The notes under the pieces were generated by a model that saw only the letters and a list, made by a program, of their open reading frames with translations, was not told the origin of the DNA and did not search any database. Below, in pieces: positions 36,118 through 47,500 of a stretch of DNA of 64,000 nucleotides; positions within the stretch are counted from its first letter, which is position 1, and every line of letters starts with the position of its first letter. Location: positions 6,927,131-6,991,130 of the forward strand of contig OZ025282.1 of assembly GCA_964019165.1 (NCBI GenBank). Direction: 5' to 3'. Source of the DNA: Mastigias papua. Its lineage: Eukaryota; Cnidaria; Scyphozoa; Rhizostomeae; Mastigiidae. The translations under genes were made by a program, and so were the position numbers.

Positions 36118-39100
36118 CTATAACCTTGGTATTTTGCCCAAAAATGACCAAAATTGAAATTGATTGATTTTGATTGCAGATTGAAAAGTGATGAAAATGA
36201 GCGAATTTTGGCCAAAAAGTAAGGCTATAACCATGGTATTTTGCCCAAAAATGACCAAAATTGAAATTGATTGATTTTGATTGCAGATTGAAAAGTGATG
36301 AAAATGAGCGATTTTTGGCCAAAAAGTAAGGCTATAACCATGGTATTTTGCCCAAAAATGACCAAAATTGAAATTGATTGAGTTTGATTGCAGATTGAAA
36401 AGTGATGAAAATGAGCGATTTTTGGCCAAAAAGTAAGGCTATAACCATGGTATTTTGCCCAAAATTGACAATAATTGAAATTGATTGATTTTGATTGCAG
36501 ATTGAAAAGTGATGAAAATGAGCGATTTTTGGCCAAAAAGTAAGGCTATAACCTTGGTATTTTGCCCAAAAATGACCAAAATTGAAATTGATTGATTTTG
36601 ATTGCAGATTGAAAAGTGATGAAAATGAGCGATTTTTGGCCAAAAAGTAAGGCTATAACCTTGGCATTTTGCCCAAAAATGACCAAAATTGAAATTGATT
36701 GATTTTGATTGCAGATTGAAAAGTGATGAAAATGAGCGATTTGTGGCCAAAAAGTAAGGCTATAACCATGGTATTTTGCCCAAAAATGACCAAAATTGAA
36801 ATTGATTGATTTTGATTGCAGATTGAAAAGTGATGAAAATGAGCGATTTTTGGCCAAAAAGTAAGGCTATAACCATGGTATTTTGCCCAAACATGACCAA
36901 AATTGAAATTGATTGATTTTGATTGCAGATTGAAAAGTGATGAAAATGAGCGATTTTTGGCCAAAAAGTAAGGCTATAACCTTGGTATTTTGCCCAAAAA
37001 TGACCAAAATTGAAATTGATTGATTTTGATTGCAGATTGAAAAGTGATGAAAATGAGCGAATTTTGGCCAAAAAGTAAGGCTATAACCTTGGTATTTTGC
37101 CCAAAATTGACAATAATTGAAATTGATTGATTTTGATTGCAGATTGAAAAGTGATGAAAATGAGCGATTTTTGGCCAAAAAGTAAGGCTATAACCTTGGT
37201 ATTTTGCCCAAAAATGACCAAAATTGAAATTGATTGATTTTGATTGCAGATTGAAAAGTGATGAAAATGAGCGAATTTTGGCCAAAAAGTAAGGCTATAA
37301 CCATGGTATTTTGCCCAAAAATGACCAAAATTGAAATTGATTGATTTTGATTGCAGATTGAAAAGTGATGAAAATGAGCGAATTTTGGCCAAAAAGTAAG
37401 GCTATAACCATGGTATTTTGCCCAAAAATGACCAAAATTGAAATTGATTGATTTTGATTGCAGATTGAAAAGTGATGAAAATGAGCGATTTTTGGCCAAA
37501 AAGTAAGGCTATAACCATGGTATTTTGCCCAAAATTGACAATAATTGAAATTGATTGATTTTGATTGCAGATTGAAAAGTGATGAAAATGAGCGATTTTT
37601 GGCCAAAAAGTAAGGCTATAACCTTGGTATTTTGCCCAAAAATGACCAAAATTGAAATTGATTGATTTTGATTGCAGATTGAAAAGTGATGAAAATGAGC
37701 GATTTTTGACCAAAAAGTAAGGCTATAACCTTGGTATTTTGCCGACAAATGACCAAAATTGAAATTGATTGATTTTGATTGCAGATTGAAAAGTGATGAA
37801 AATGAGCGATTTTTGGCCAAAAAGTAAGGCTATAACCTTGGTATTTTGCCCAAAAATGACCAAACTTGAAATTGATTGATTTTGATTGCAGATTGAAAAG
37901 TGATGAAAATGAGCGATTTGTGGCCAAAAAGTAAGGCTATAACCATGGTATTTTGCCCAAAAATGACCAAAATTGAAATTGATTGATTTTGATTGCAGAT
38001 TGAAAAGTGATGAAAATGAGCGATTTTTGGCCAAAAAGTAAGGCTATAACCATGGTATTTTGCCCAAACATGACCAAAATTGAAATTGATTGATTTTGAT
38101 TGCAGATTGAAAAGTGATGAAAATGAGCGATTTTTGGCCAAAAAGTAAGGCTATAACCTTGGTATTTTGCCCAAAAATGACCAAAATTGAAATTGATTGA
38201 TTTTGATTGCAGATTGAAAAGTGATGAAAATGAGCGAATTTTGGCCAAAAATTAAGGCTATAACCATGGTATTTTGCCCAAAAATGACCAAAATTGAAAT
38301 TGATTGATTTTGATTGCAGATTGAAAAGTGATGAAAATGAGCGATTTTTGGCCAAAAAGTAAGGCTATAACCTTGGTATTTTGCCCAAAATTGACAATAA
38401 TTGAAATTGATTGATTTTGATTGCAGATTGAAAAGTGATGAAAATGAGCGATTTTTGGCCAAAAAGTAAGGCTATAACCTTGGTATTTTGCCCAAAAATG
38501 ACCAAAATTGAAATTGATTGATTTTGATTGCAGATTGAAAAGTGATGAAAATGAGCGAATTTTGGCCAAAAAGTAAGGCTATAACCATGGTATTTTGCCC
38601 AAAAATGACCAAAATTGAAATTGATTGATTTTGATTGCAGATTGAAAAGTGATGAAAATGAGCGATTTTTGGCCAAAAAGTAAGGCTATAACCATGGTAT
38701 TTTGCCCAAAAATGACCAAAATTGAAATTGATTGAGTTTGATTGCAGATTGAAAAGTGATGAAAATGAGCGATTTTTGGCCAAAAAGTAAGGCTATAACC
38801 ATGGTATTTTGCCCAAAATTGACAATAATTGAAATTGATTGATTTTGATTGCAGATTGAAAAGTGATGAAAATGAGCGATTTTTGGCCAAAAAGTAAGGC
38901 TATAACCTTGGTATTTTGCCCAAAAATGACCAAAATTGAAATTGATTGATTTTGATTGCAGATTGAAAAGTGATGAAAATGAGCGATTTTTGGCCAAAAA
39001 GTAAGGCTATAACCTTGGCATTTTGCCCAAAAATGACCAAAATTGAAATTGATTGATTTTGATTGCAGATTGAAAAGTGATGAAAATGAGCGATTTGTGG

Positions 39101-40823
39101 CCAAAAAGTAAGGCTATAACCATGGTATTTTGCCCAAAAATGACCAAAATTGAAATTGATTGATTTTGATTGCAGATTGAAAAGTGATGAAAATGAGCGA
39201 TTTTTGGCCAAAAAGTAAGGCTATAACCATGGTATTTTGCCCAAACATGACCAAAATTGAAATTGATTGATTTTGATTGCAGATTGAAAAGTGATGAAAA
39301 TGAGCGATTTTTGGCCAAAAAGTAAGGCTATAACCTTGGTATTTTGCCCAAAAATGACCAAAATTGAAATTGATTGATTTTGATTGCAGATTGAAAAGTG
39401 ATGAAAATGAGCGAATTTTGGCCAAAAAGTAAGGCTATAACCTTGGTATTTTGCCCAAAATTGACAATAATTGAAATTGATTGATTTTGATTGCAGATTG
39501 AAAAGTGATGAAAATGAGCGATTTTTGGCCAAAAAGTAAGGCTATAACCTTGGTATTTTGCCCAAAAATGACCAAAATTGAAATTGATTGATTTTGATTG
39601 CAGATTGAAAAGTGATGAAAATGAGCGAATTTTGGCCAAAAAGTAAGGCTATAACCATGGTATTTTGCCCAAAAATGACCAAAATTGAAATTGATTGATT
39701 TTGATTGCAGATTGAAAAGTGATGAAAATGAGCGAATTTTGGCCAAAAAGTAAGGCTATAACCATGGTATTTTGCCCAAAAATGACCAAAATTGAAATTG
39801 ATTGATTTTGATTGCAGATTGAAAAGTGATGAAAATGAGCGATTTTTGGCCAAAAAGTAAGGCTATAACCATGGTATTTTGCCCAAAATTGACAATAATT
39901 GAAATTGATTGATTTTGATTGCAGATTGAAAAGTGATGAAAATGAGCGATTTTTGGCCAAAAAGTAAGGCTATAACCTTGGTATTTTGCCCAAAAATGAC
40001 CAAAATTGAAATTGATTGATTTTGATTGCAGATTGAAAAGTGATGAAAATGAGCGATTTTTGACCAAAAAGTAAGGCTATAACCTTGGTATTTTGCCGAC
40101 AAATGACCAAAATTGAAATTGATTGATTTTGATTGCAGATTGAAAAGTGATGAAAATGAGCGATTTTTGGCCAAAAAGTAAGGCTATAACCTTGGTATTT
40201 TGCCCAAAAATGACCAAACTTGAAATTGATTGATTTTGATTGCAGATTGAAAAGTGATGAAAATGAGCGATTTGTGGCCAAAAAGTAAGGCTATAACCAT
40301 GGTATTTTGCCCAAAAATGACCAAAATTGAAATTGATTGATTTTGATTGCAGATTGAAAAGTGATGAAAATGAGCGATTTTTGGCCAAAAAGTAAGGCTA
40401 TAACCATGGTATTTTGCCCAAACATGACCAAAATTGAAATTGATTGATTTTGATTGCAGATTGAAAAGTGATGAAAATGAGCGATTTTTGGCCAAAAAGT
40501 AAGGCTATAACCTTGGTATTTTGCCCAAAAATGACCAAAATTGAAATTGATTGATTTTGATTGCAGATTGAAAAGTGATGAAAATGAGCGAATTTTGGCC
40601 AAAAATTAAGGCTATAACCATGGTATTTTGCCCAAAAATGACCAAAATTGAAATTGATTGATTTTGATTGCAGATTGAAAAGTGATGAAAATGAGCGATT
40701 TTTGGCCAAAAAGTAAGGCTATAACCTTGGTATTTTGCCCAAAATTGACAATAATTGAAATTGATTGATTTTGATTGCAGATTGAAAAGTGATGAAAATG
40801 AGCGATTTTTGGCCAAAAAGTAA
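36118..40823. repeat. Tandem duplication of twenty-two monomers (2354 bp)
   Basis: Block 36118-38470 recurs at 38472-40823 with all private variants in order, including GGCATTTTGCCC, GATTTGTGGCC and GCCGACAAATGACC, at an offset of exactly 2354 bp = 22 x 107. Inside it, parts match again at 1177 bp (11 x 107), so the 22-mer contains an older 11-mer duplication. Confidence 0.87.
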
Positions 40824-42216
40824 GGCTATAACCTTGGTATTTTGCCCAAAAATGACCAAAATTGAAATTGATTGATTTTGATTGCAGATTGAAAAGTGAT
40901 GAAAATGAGCGAATTTTGGCCAAAAAGTAAGGCTATAACCATGGTATTTTGCCCAAAAATGACCAAAATTGAAATTGATTGATTTTGATTGCAGATTGAA
41001 AAGTGATGAAAATGAGCGAATTTTGGCCAAAAAGTAAGGCTATAACCATGGTATTTTGCCCAAAAATGACCAAAATTGAAATTGATTGATTTTGATTGCA
41101 GATTGAAAAGTGATGAAAATGAGCGATTTTTGGCCAAAAAGTAAGGCTATAACCATGGTATTTTGCCCAAAATTGACAATAATTGAAATTGATTGATTTT
41201 GATTGCAGATTGAAAAGTGATGAAAATGAGCGATTTTTGGCCAAAAAGTAAGGCTATAACCTTGGTATTTTGCCCAAAAATGACCAAAATTGAAATTGAT
41301 TGATTTTGATTGCAGATTGAAAAGTGATGAAAATGAGCGATTTTTGACCAAAAAGTAAGGCTATAACCTTGGTATTTTGCCGACAAATGACCAAAATTGA
41401 AATTGATTGATTTTGATTGCAGATTGAAAAGTGATGAAAATGAGCGATTTTTGGCCAAAAAGTAAGGCTATAACCTTGGTATTTTGCCCAAAAATGACCA
41501 AACTTGAAATTGATTGATTTTGATTGCAGATTGAAAAGTGATGAAAATGAGCGATTTTTGGCCAAAAAGTAAGGCTATAACCTTGGTATTTTGCCCAAAA
41601 ATGACCAAAATTGAAATTGATTGATTTTGATTGCAGATTGAAAAGTGATGAAAATGAGCGATTTTTGGCCAAAAATTAAGGCTATAACCATGGTATTTTG
41701 CCCAAAACTGACCAAAATTGAAATTGATTGATTTTGATTGCAGATTGAAAAGTGATGAAAATGAGCGATTTGTGGCCAAAAAGTAAGGCTATAACCATGG
41801 TATTTTGCCCAAAAATGACCAAAATTGAAATTGATTGATTTTGATTGCAGATTGAAAAGTGATGAAAATGAGCGATTTTTGGCCAAAAAGTAAGGCTATA
41901 ACCATGGTATTTTGCCCAAACATGACCAAAATTGAAATTGATTGATTTTGATTGCAGATTGATAAGTGATGAAAATGAGCGAGGTTTGGCCTAATAGTAA
42001 GGCTATAACCTTGGTATTTTGCCCAAAAATGACCAAAATTGAAAGTGATTGATTTTGATTGCAGATTGAAAAGTGATGAAAATGAGCGAATTTTGGCCAA
42101 AAAGTAAGGCTATAACCATGGTATTTTGCCCAAAAGTGACCAAAATTGAAATTGATTGATTTTGATTGCAGATTGAAAAGTGATGAAAATGAGCGATTTT
42201 TGGCCACAAAGTAAGG

Positions 42217-42220
42217 CTAT
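42217..42220. repeat. Left target-site duplication CTAT
   Basis: The satellite reads AAGGCTAT up to the element, and CTATAACC resumes after it. The normal monomer has AAGGCTATAACC, so CTAT was duplicated on insertion. Four bp is within the usual size for Ty3/gypsy integrases. Confidence 0.9.
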
Positions 42221-42698
42221 TGTTACGAAAAGGAGGCTCATCGCCAGTTTGCACAGATTGAGGAATGACGTTATAACTATTTCAAAATTAAATCGCAACT
42301 GCTGGTGCAATAATTGCATCAGAAACCCGTAGGAAGAACCAGATTGGACAATTTACTGTTAATTCTTATTTTTAGTTCATTTCGTAATCTATTAGCTGTG
42401 AGTTATAAAAGGCGTAGTTTTAGAGGTAGATGGGAGTCTTTTTGGTTAGAGAGAAGTAGACGTTCTGCCAAGCTGGTATTATTTTTTAGAAAACTCTGAT
42501 AGTATAGCGTAGGGCACATCAAGATTGACCCGTTGAATTCAAGAGAAGGTCCTTGCCGATAGATTCCTGTATCAAGCCTTCAGGTCGTAAGTTTTATTCT
42601 TATTCGTAAATAGAACGTTGAAATATCGTACAGACTTTTAAGAAATTGTTGCCCTAAGAACTCACAGTTGAGCCCCTTCATAAAAGATAGGCTTAACA
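42221..42698 (+). repeat. 5' LTR, 478 bp
   Basis: It starts TGTTACGAAAAGG and ends GGCTTAACA, with canonical TG..CA ends. It is identical to 48229-48706 except T/A at 42603 (48611) and C/T at 42635 (48643). It contains a TATA box and supplies the promoter for the genomic RNA. Confidence 0.96.
42404..42412 (+). promoter_or_regulatory. LTR TATA box
   Basis: TATAAAAGG sits in the middle of the LTR, where the U3/R core promoter of LTR elements is expected. The same site in the 3' LTR is 48412-48420. The start of transcription is likely 25-30 bp downstream. Confidence 0.6.
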
Positions 42699-43056
42699 AG
42701 TGGTGCCCCGTGTGAGGATAAAAGCTGAAGAAATTGAATGGTTATAGACAATTTGTATAGTTTTTATGCTGATATTGACGTATATGTAGAGACGTAAACT
42801 GTGTTTGAAAGTTCGTCAAGTGACACATCCGAAGAGAAGGGAACAGACCGTGCGAGTAGAAAATAGAGAATTTTAAAAGAAAAGTCGTGTAACTCATCAG
42901 AAACTGTGTGTAATATCTACGGAAAGCTACAAATTGGTTTAAGACTTACAGTTTATTTCTTTGCGAGTTCGATTGCTTTCGATTGCATCATCACACGCAA
43001 TCCTGCCGACGCACGTACTGTTTGAAATTGTAGTTTCATAAAAGTGTTAATTCAAA
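42699..43056 (+). other. Retrotransposon 5' leader
   Basis: 358 nt between the 5' LTR and the gag start. It contains the primer-binding site at its left end and presumably RNA packaging signals, which I cannot identify. No long open frame. Confidence 0.7.
42701..42718 (+). promoter_or_regulatory. Primer-binding site for tRNA-primed minus-strand synthesis
   Basis: TGGTGCCCCGTGTGAGG begins two bases after the LTR end. TGG is the complement of the CCA end of a tRNA. The deduced primer tRNA would end GGGGCACCA. I could not match this to a specific tRNA from memory. Confidence 0.75.
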
Positions 43057-44172
43057 ATGTCGCTTGACCAAGCTCAGCAACCATTAGTACTTGAATTGCA
43101 AAATCAAATGTCAGCCATGCAAGCAGCTTTAGAAGGTAATTCCCAAGCTAGTCTTTTTAAGCCCAAAATGTTTAACGGGTTTCCAACGGAAGATGTAAAC
43201 GAGTGGCTTCTACAGTTCGAGCGCTACTCCAAATTTTATGGATGGTCCAACTCTAAGAAGTTAAATGCATTGTCCTTGCTGTTAGGAGGTTCTGCGTCGG
43301 CTTGGTTTCAAACTTTGCCTAACGAGACAACTTCCGATTTTAACGAATTAGTGGGAGAACTGAAAACGCGATTTGGATCTCAGAATCTAGAATTTTTCTT
43401 TCGACAAGAGTTGTACTCTCGAAAACAGGGTCAAAACGAACCGCTTGCTCTGTATACGGAAGACATCATTAAGAAATCTCAGCGTCTTTCTTTGTCCGAT
43501 AAAGATATGATGAACATTTTTGTGAACGGCCTAAACGATGCTATTAAAACTCACGTACTCCTTAACCAACCAAAAACATTTGCCGAGGCAGAAAACCTTG
43601 CGCGTTTACGTGATTCAGTGTCAAAAACCAGTGCTCATACTTTTCCTCTAGCACCTCCATCAGTACCAGCTCAGGAACAGCGCATAAAAGAGCTTGAAGG
43701 CCAGGTAAATCTCTTGTTTTCCCTTGCAAACAAAACTCCCCATCAGGATGCTGCCCAGTTAGATGCCCTAAGTGCAAACAATACCATTGTAACCCCGTCT
43801 CAAGCTGCTAATCCTTCCGGTGACTTCCAGGGTCTGAGACATGAAATAATAGCTGCCATTCAGACAGGTTTTAGACAAGAGGCGCGAAGAAGTAACCATG
43901 GAAACAATCAACATAATTGGAAAGCAACAAACACTTTTGCTAGGGGTAGAAATATCCGCACGAGCGATGGGCGGCCCATTTGTAATGCGTGTAATCGCGT
44001 AGGTCACGTGGCCCGTTATTGCTGGGATGTTCCACAAAGAACTCAGCAGCCCCCGTTCCGTGGAGGTTCCCGTAGTTTTGCAGGCCAACATGCACAGTCC
44101 CAATACCAGCAGCCGCAAAATCGTAATGATGCTTCTTTAAACGGCACAGGGCCCTCTCCATGGGGACAGTGA
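43057..44172 (+). CDS. gag: Retrotransposon Gag polyprotein (capsid and nucleocapsid)
   Basis: 371 residues. The ATG has A at -3 (CAAAATGTC). The central region carries the Ty3/gypsy capsid (retrotrans_gag) pattern: FNGFPTEDVNEWLLQFERY, then LGGSASAWFQTLP and FRQELYSRKQG. A single zinc knuckle CNACNRVGHVARYC (CX2CX4HX4C) lies near residue 310, followed by a Gln/Arg-rich tail. Gag assembles the virus-like particle and packages the element RNA. The frame closes at TGA 44170-44172, which lies inside the 3' arm of the frameshift-stimulating stem, so ribosomes that do not slip stop here. No internal break was seen. Confidence 0.93.
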   Translation: MSLDQAQQPLVLELQNQMSAMQAALEGNSQASLFKPKMFNGFPTEDVNEWLLQFERYSKFYGWSNSKKLNALSLLLGGSASAWFQTLPNETTSDFNELVGELKTRFGSQNLEFFFRQELYSRKQGQNEPLALYTEDIIKKSQRLSLSDKDMMNIFVNGLNDAIKTHVLLNQPKTFAEAENLARLRDSVSKTSAHTFPLAPPSVPAQEQRIKELEGQVNLLFSLANKTPHQDAAQLDALSANNTIVTPSQAANPSGDFQGLRHEIIAAIQTGFRQEARRSNHGNNQHNWKATNTFARGRNIRTSDGRPICNACNRVGHVARYCWDVPQRTQQPPFRGGSRSFAGQHAQSQYQQPQNRNDASLNGTGPSPWGQ

Positions 44173-44591
44173 GGGCCCACCAGCCATTCCCGAGAAACCA
44201 AAAAGTCCCGCCAGCTTTTACGCAAAGAAATAAAAAAGTCAGTTCATCAATGCCTAGTAACAGAGATATCTCAGAGGTTCAAAAGTTTTCCCAAGGAACC
44301 CAAACCGATTTTACGGACGAGAATTTTGCTATTGAACGTGAAGTCAAAAACACAATCAGCCCATCTTTACAAGTACATTCTAAAACATTGCATGCTGTAT
44401 CGACCCCATCTAATGTCTTGATCTGGGGAACTATTTTAAAGCAGCATTTTAAGCTATTGGTAGATACTGGTGCCGCAGTAACAGTCGTTAGTGAAGGATT
44501 TTTTCATGATGTTTTGAGATGTAAATATGCTTTGACGCAGAAACAGCTTTTTGAGAGTATTAAAACCGCAAATGGGGGCACGTACCTGTAA
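44130..44591 (+). CDS. pro: Retrotransposon protease, first part (-1 frame relative to gag)
   Basis: The frame is open from 44130 to TAA 44589-44591 and is entered by -1 slippage at the heptamer near 44140. It contains [14 protein letters not shown], the catalytic D-T-G triad of a retropepsin-type aspartic protease, and then the start of the flap region. The frame closes early, while the rest of the protease fold continues in the next -1 frame from 44564. The two frames overlap at 44564-44591 around a run of five G at 44574-44578. A frame change in the middle of a protease domain is not a normal design. A one-base indel, or a sequencing error, is the likely cause. Confidence 0.8.
   Translation, partial: CFFKRHRALSMGTVRAHQPFPRNQKVPPAFTQRNKKVSSSMPSNRDISEVQKFSQGTQTDFTDENFAIEREVKNTISPSLQVHSKTLHAVSTPSNVLIWGTILKQHFKLLVDTGAAVTVVSEGFFHDVLRCKYALTQKQLFESIKTANGGTYL
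44136..44178 (+). promoter_or_regulatory. Programmed -1 ribosomal frameshift signal (gag to pol)
   Basis: The heptamer T-TTA-AAC at 44136-44142 is in the gag reading frame, exactly the X-XXY-YYZ slippery form. After a 6-nt spacer, GGGCCCTC (44149-44156) is fully complementary to GAGGGCCC (44171-44178), giving an 8-bp GC-rich stem with a 14-nt loop. The -1 frame is open from 44130 and contains the protease, so slippage yields Gag-Pol. A pseudoknot may add to the stem but was not resolved. Confidence 0.85.
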
Positions 44592-47500
44592 CCGGTGCCG
44601 TATCTTTTGATCTTTCGATTGGACAATGTGATTATGATTGTAATGCTGTCGTTGTTCCGGACTTGTCGTATAATGTCGTCCTAGGGAGAGATTTTTTACA
44701 GAAATATCGCGCAGTAGTGGATGTTGGTAATGAAAAGGTAACGTTTGCCGGAAATGATAGTGTATGTTTTGCTAACGGTGATACTCCCCCGCTGACTGCT
44801 GACGTTAGAATAGCAAGAACGTTCGTTATTGATGGTAGTAGTGAAGTTGTTATTCCAGCTGTCTTAACATCATTTCCCTCTGAACCTGCTGTAGGTTTAA
44901 TAGAAGGAGTACCCAAACTTTCTGATCGTTATCATCTACTTTGCGCATCTACACTTTGCCAGCCCGATAGTGACGGTAAAGTAACCCTGCGGCTGATTAA
45001 TCCTTCGGATTCTCCCGTGTTGATCCATAAAGGTGCTACCATTGCAAAATTTGAAGAGACAAAAGTCACCGATGACATTATTCCTCTTGATTCAGACCCC
45101 TCTGTTTCTGCCATGGACTCCCATGTTAATACTGCATCAGGAATGACTCCTCTGAAATTCAGTTGTTTGCCTAGTCGAAATCTATCCTCTCAAGAAAATC
45201 ATAAGCTACAAACATTGTTAGACCAATATTCTGATATTTTCGCTAAATCCACCTTAGATTTAGGCCACACAACTATAGTTCAGCATGGGATTGATACAGG
45301 TAAAGCTATGCCCATCAAACAACAACCATATCGCGTCTCGCACAGCCAGAAGGCCTCTATTGAAAAGCACATTAATGAAATGCTAGATCAAGGCATTATT
45401 GAGGTTTCTTCTAGCCCATGGAGCTCTCCAGTTGTACTTGTCAAGAAGAAAGATGGGGGGACCCGTTTTTGCATTGATTATCGGAAACTAAACGCTGTAA
45501 CCCGTAAGGACAGTTATCCACTCCCAAGAATCGATGATGCTTTAGACTCTCTCGCTGGAGCCAAATATTTTTCAACCTTAGATCTTCAATCGGGTTACCA
45601 CCAAGTTGCTATGCATCCGGATTCTAAAGAGAAAACTGCATTCATTTCACATGCTGGATTGTACCAGTTTAATGTTCTTAGTTTCGGTTTAACCAATGCT
45701 CCCCCACAATTTCAACGACTTATGTCCAGAATATTGCATGGCCTCGAATGGAAGATATGCCTCGTTTACATAGATGACGTCATCATATTTTCATCGTCCT
45801 TTTCGGATCATTTATCTCGTTTAAAAACTGTTTTCGATCGATTCCGTGCTGCCAACCTAAAATTAAAGCCATCAAAATGTCATTTCGCTCAAGATTCAGT
45901 GAACTATCTTGGATTTATCGTATCTTCGTCGGGCATTGCCCCTGATCCGCAGAAACTCGAGGCTGTTAAGTCTTTTCCTACGCCAAAAACTGTGAAAGAA
46001 GTTCGCAGCTTTCTGGGCCTATGTAATTATTATCGTCGTTTTGTCGAAGGGTTCTCGAAGATTGCCTCACCGTTGAATACTTTAACTCGTAAAAACATCT
46101 CGTTTGTTTGGACTCCAGATTGCGAAACTGCCTTTTCAGAGCTGAAAAAACGCTTGTGCTCGCCGCCAATTTTAGCATATCCAAATTTCTCTGCGCCATT
46201 TCATCTTTATACGGATGCAAGCCAGACTGCATTAGGTTACATTCTTGGTCAGATAGTAGATGGAAAAGAAGTTGTTCTGGCATATGGAGGACGTGAGCTT
46301 ACTGTAACAGAAAAACGTTATAGCACAACAGAACGTGAAGCGCTGGCAGTAGTTGATGGCATAAAACGATATCAACCATATCTTTCTGGAAAAAGGTTTT
46401 TTGTTCACACCGATCATGGGAGTTTGTCGTGGCTGATGAAAGTACGGGATCCAACTGGCAGGCTTGCTCGATGGGCACTACAATTACAACAGTATGATTT
46501 TGAAATAATTCATCGTGCCGGTACTCTTAATGGTAATGCAGATGCCCTTTCTCGCCGTTCTTATGCACCCCCGCAACATTTAATCAAGCCTGAATCTATT
46601 CCATCGTCTTTAACACGTCCTGTCGCGGTAATTGAGCACCCTTGCCCGCAACCAGACTCACTAGCTAAGCTACAGCGAGAGGACAGGGACCTCGCTGATA
46701 TCATCAGATATCTAGAATCCACTCAGTTACCAGCCGACGACTCACAAGCCCGTTCATTGTTACTATCTATCGACGACTTCTATTTAGATGAAAATGAAAT
46801 TTTGTGTCACCTTTGGAGCCCTGGTAAAAGAAGAGCTCGGTCCTTGTCCAGTCAAGTTGTCATACCTGCCTCTTTGTGCCACGAGATCCTTGTTGCTTGC
46901 CACGACGATCCAACTGGTAGTCATTTTGGAATCACAAAAACGTATGAGAAAATTCGGGCGCGTTATTATTGGCCCAACATGTACAAGGATGTTGCCCATT
47001 GGTGCAACTCATGTGTCGATTGTGCAATGAAAAAGATTCCTAGGAGGGCACATAAAGCTCCTCTCCTCCCAATTCCAGTGCAAGGAGCGTTTGATCGTAT
47101 TGCTATGGATGCTCTTGGTCCTTTCCCGCCATCCCACGATGGAAATCGCTATATCATCGTTTTTTCAGACTACTATACTCGCTGGCCGGAGGCTTTTGCT
47201 TTGCCATCTATCGAAGCTCCGCGTATCGCTGAATTACTCATAAACGAAATTGTAGCGCGTCATGGTGCCCCACGCGCCTTGTTATCGGACCGAGGACCTA
47301 ATTTTATGGCATCTATCGTAAAGGAAGTCTGTAAACTTTTGAACACGCGGCGCTTACACACCACTGCTTATCACCCGCAGACGGACGGCCTAGTGGAACG
47401 TTTTAATGGCACACTAGCTGAAGCGCTATCTATGTACGTTAGCACGAATCAGAAGGACTGGGATAAGCATTTACCGTTGGTATTGTTTGCATACCGAGTT

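Larger units (their letters stand above)
10014..42220. repeat. 107-bp satellite array, left part (about 300 monomers)
   Basis: A head-to-tail tandem array with a strict 107-bp period. Taking GATTGAAAAG as position 1, the consensus passes through GAGCGATTTTTGGCCAAAAA, then AAGGCTATAACC, TTGGTATTTTGCCC, TGACCAAAATTG and ends TTTTGATTGCA. Composition is about 32% GC (34 of 107). Monomers differ at a limited set of recurrent positions: GATTTTTGG/GAATTTTGG/GAGTTTTGG, AGTAAGG/ATTAAGG, CCTTGG/CCATGG, ATGACCAAAATT/TTGACAATAATT and GATTTTG/GAGTTTG. The left edge is a truncated monomer with a short GATTGCA stutter. The right edge is the CTAT duplicated by the retrotransposon. The minus strand reads as overlapping open frames of about 103 codons because of the period; these are not genes. 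A centromeric or other heterochromatic role is possible but not shown. Confidence 0.97.

Noticed and set aside
10014..42220. Hundreds of overlapping minus-strand open frames of about 103 codons, apparently a repetitive protein family
   Set aside because: They follow from a 107-bp period (not a multiple of 3) with one stop per three monomers. They overlap each other every 107 bp, mostly begin at TTG, and show no codon-level conservation. They are a by-product of the satellite.
42314..42499. 61-codon frame, also present at 48322-48507
   Set aside because: Both copies are inside the LTRs and identical because the LTRs are. No recognisable protein.
45978..46283. Minus-strand frame of 101 codons inside pol
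   Set aside because: Shadow of the RT/RNase H coding sequence on the other strand. No independent evidence.
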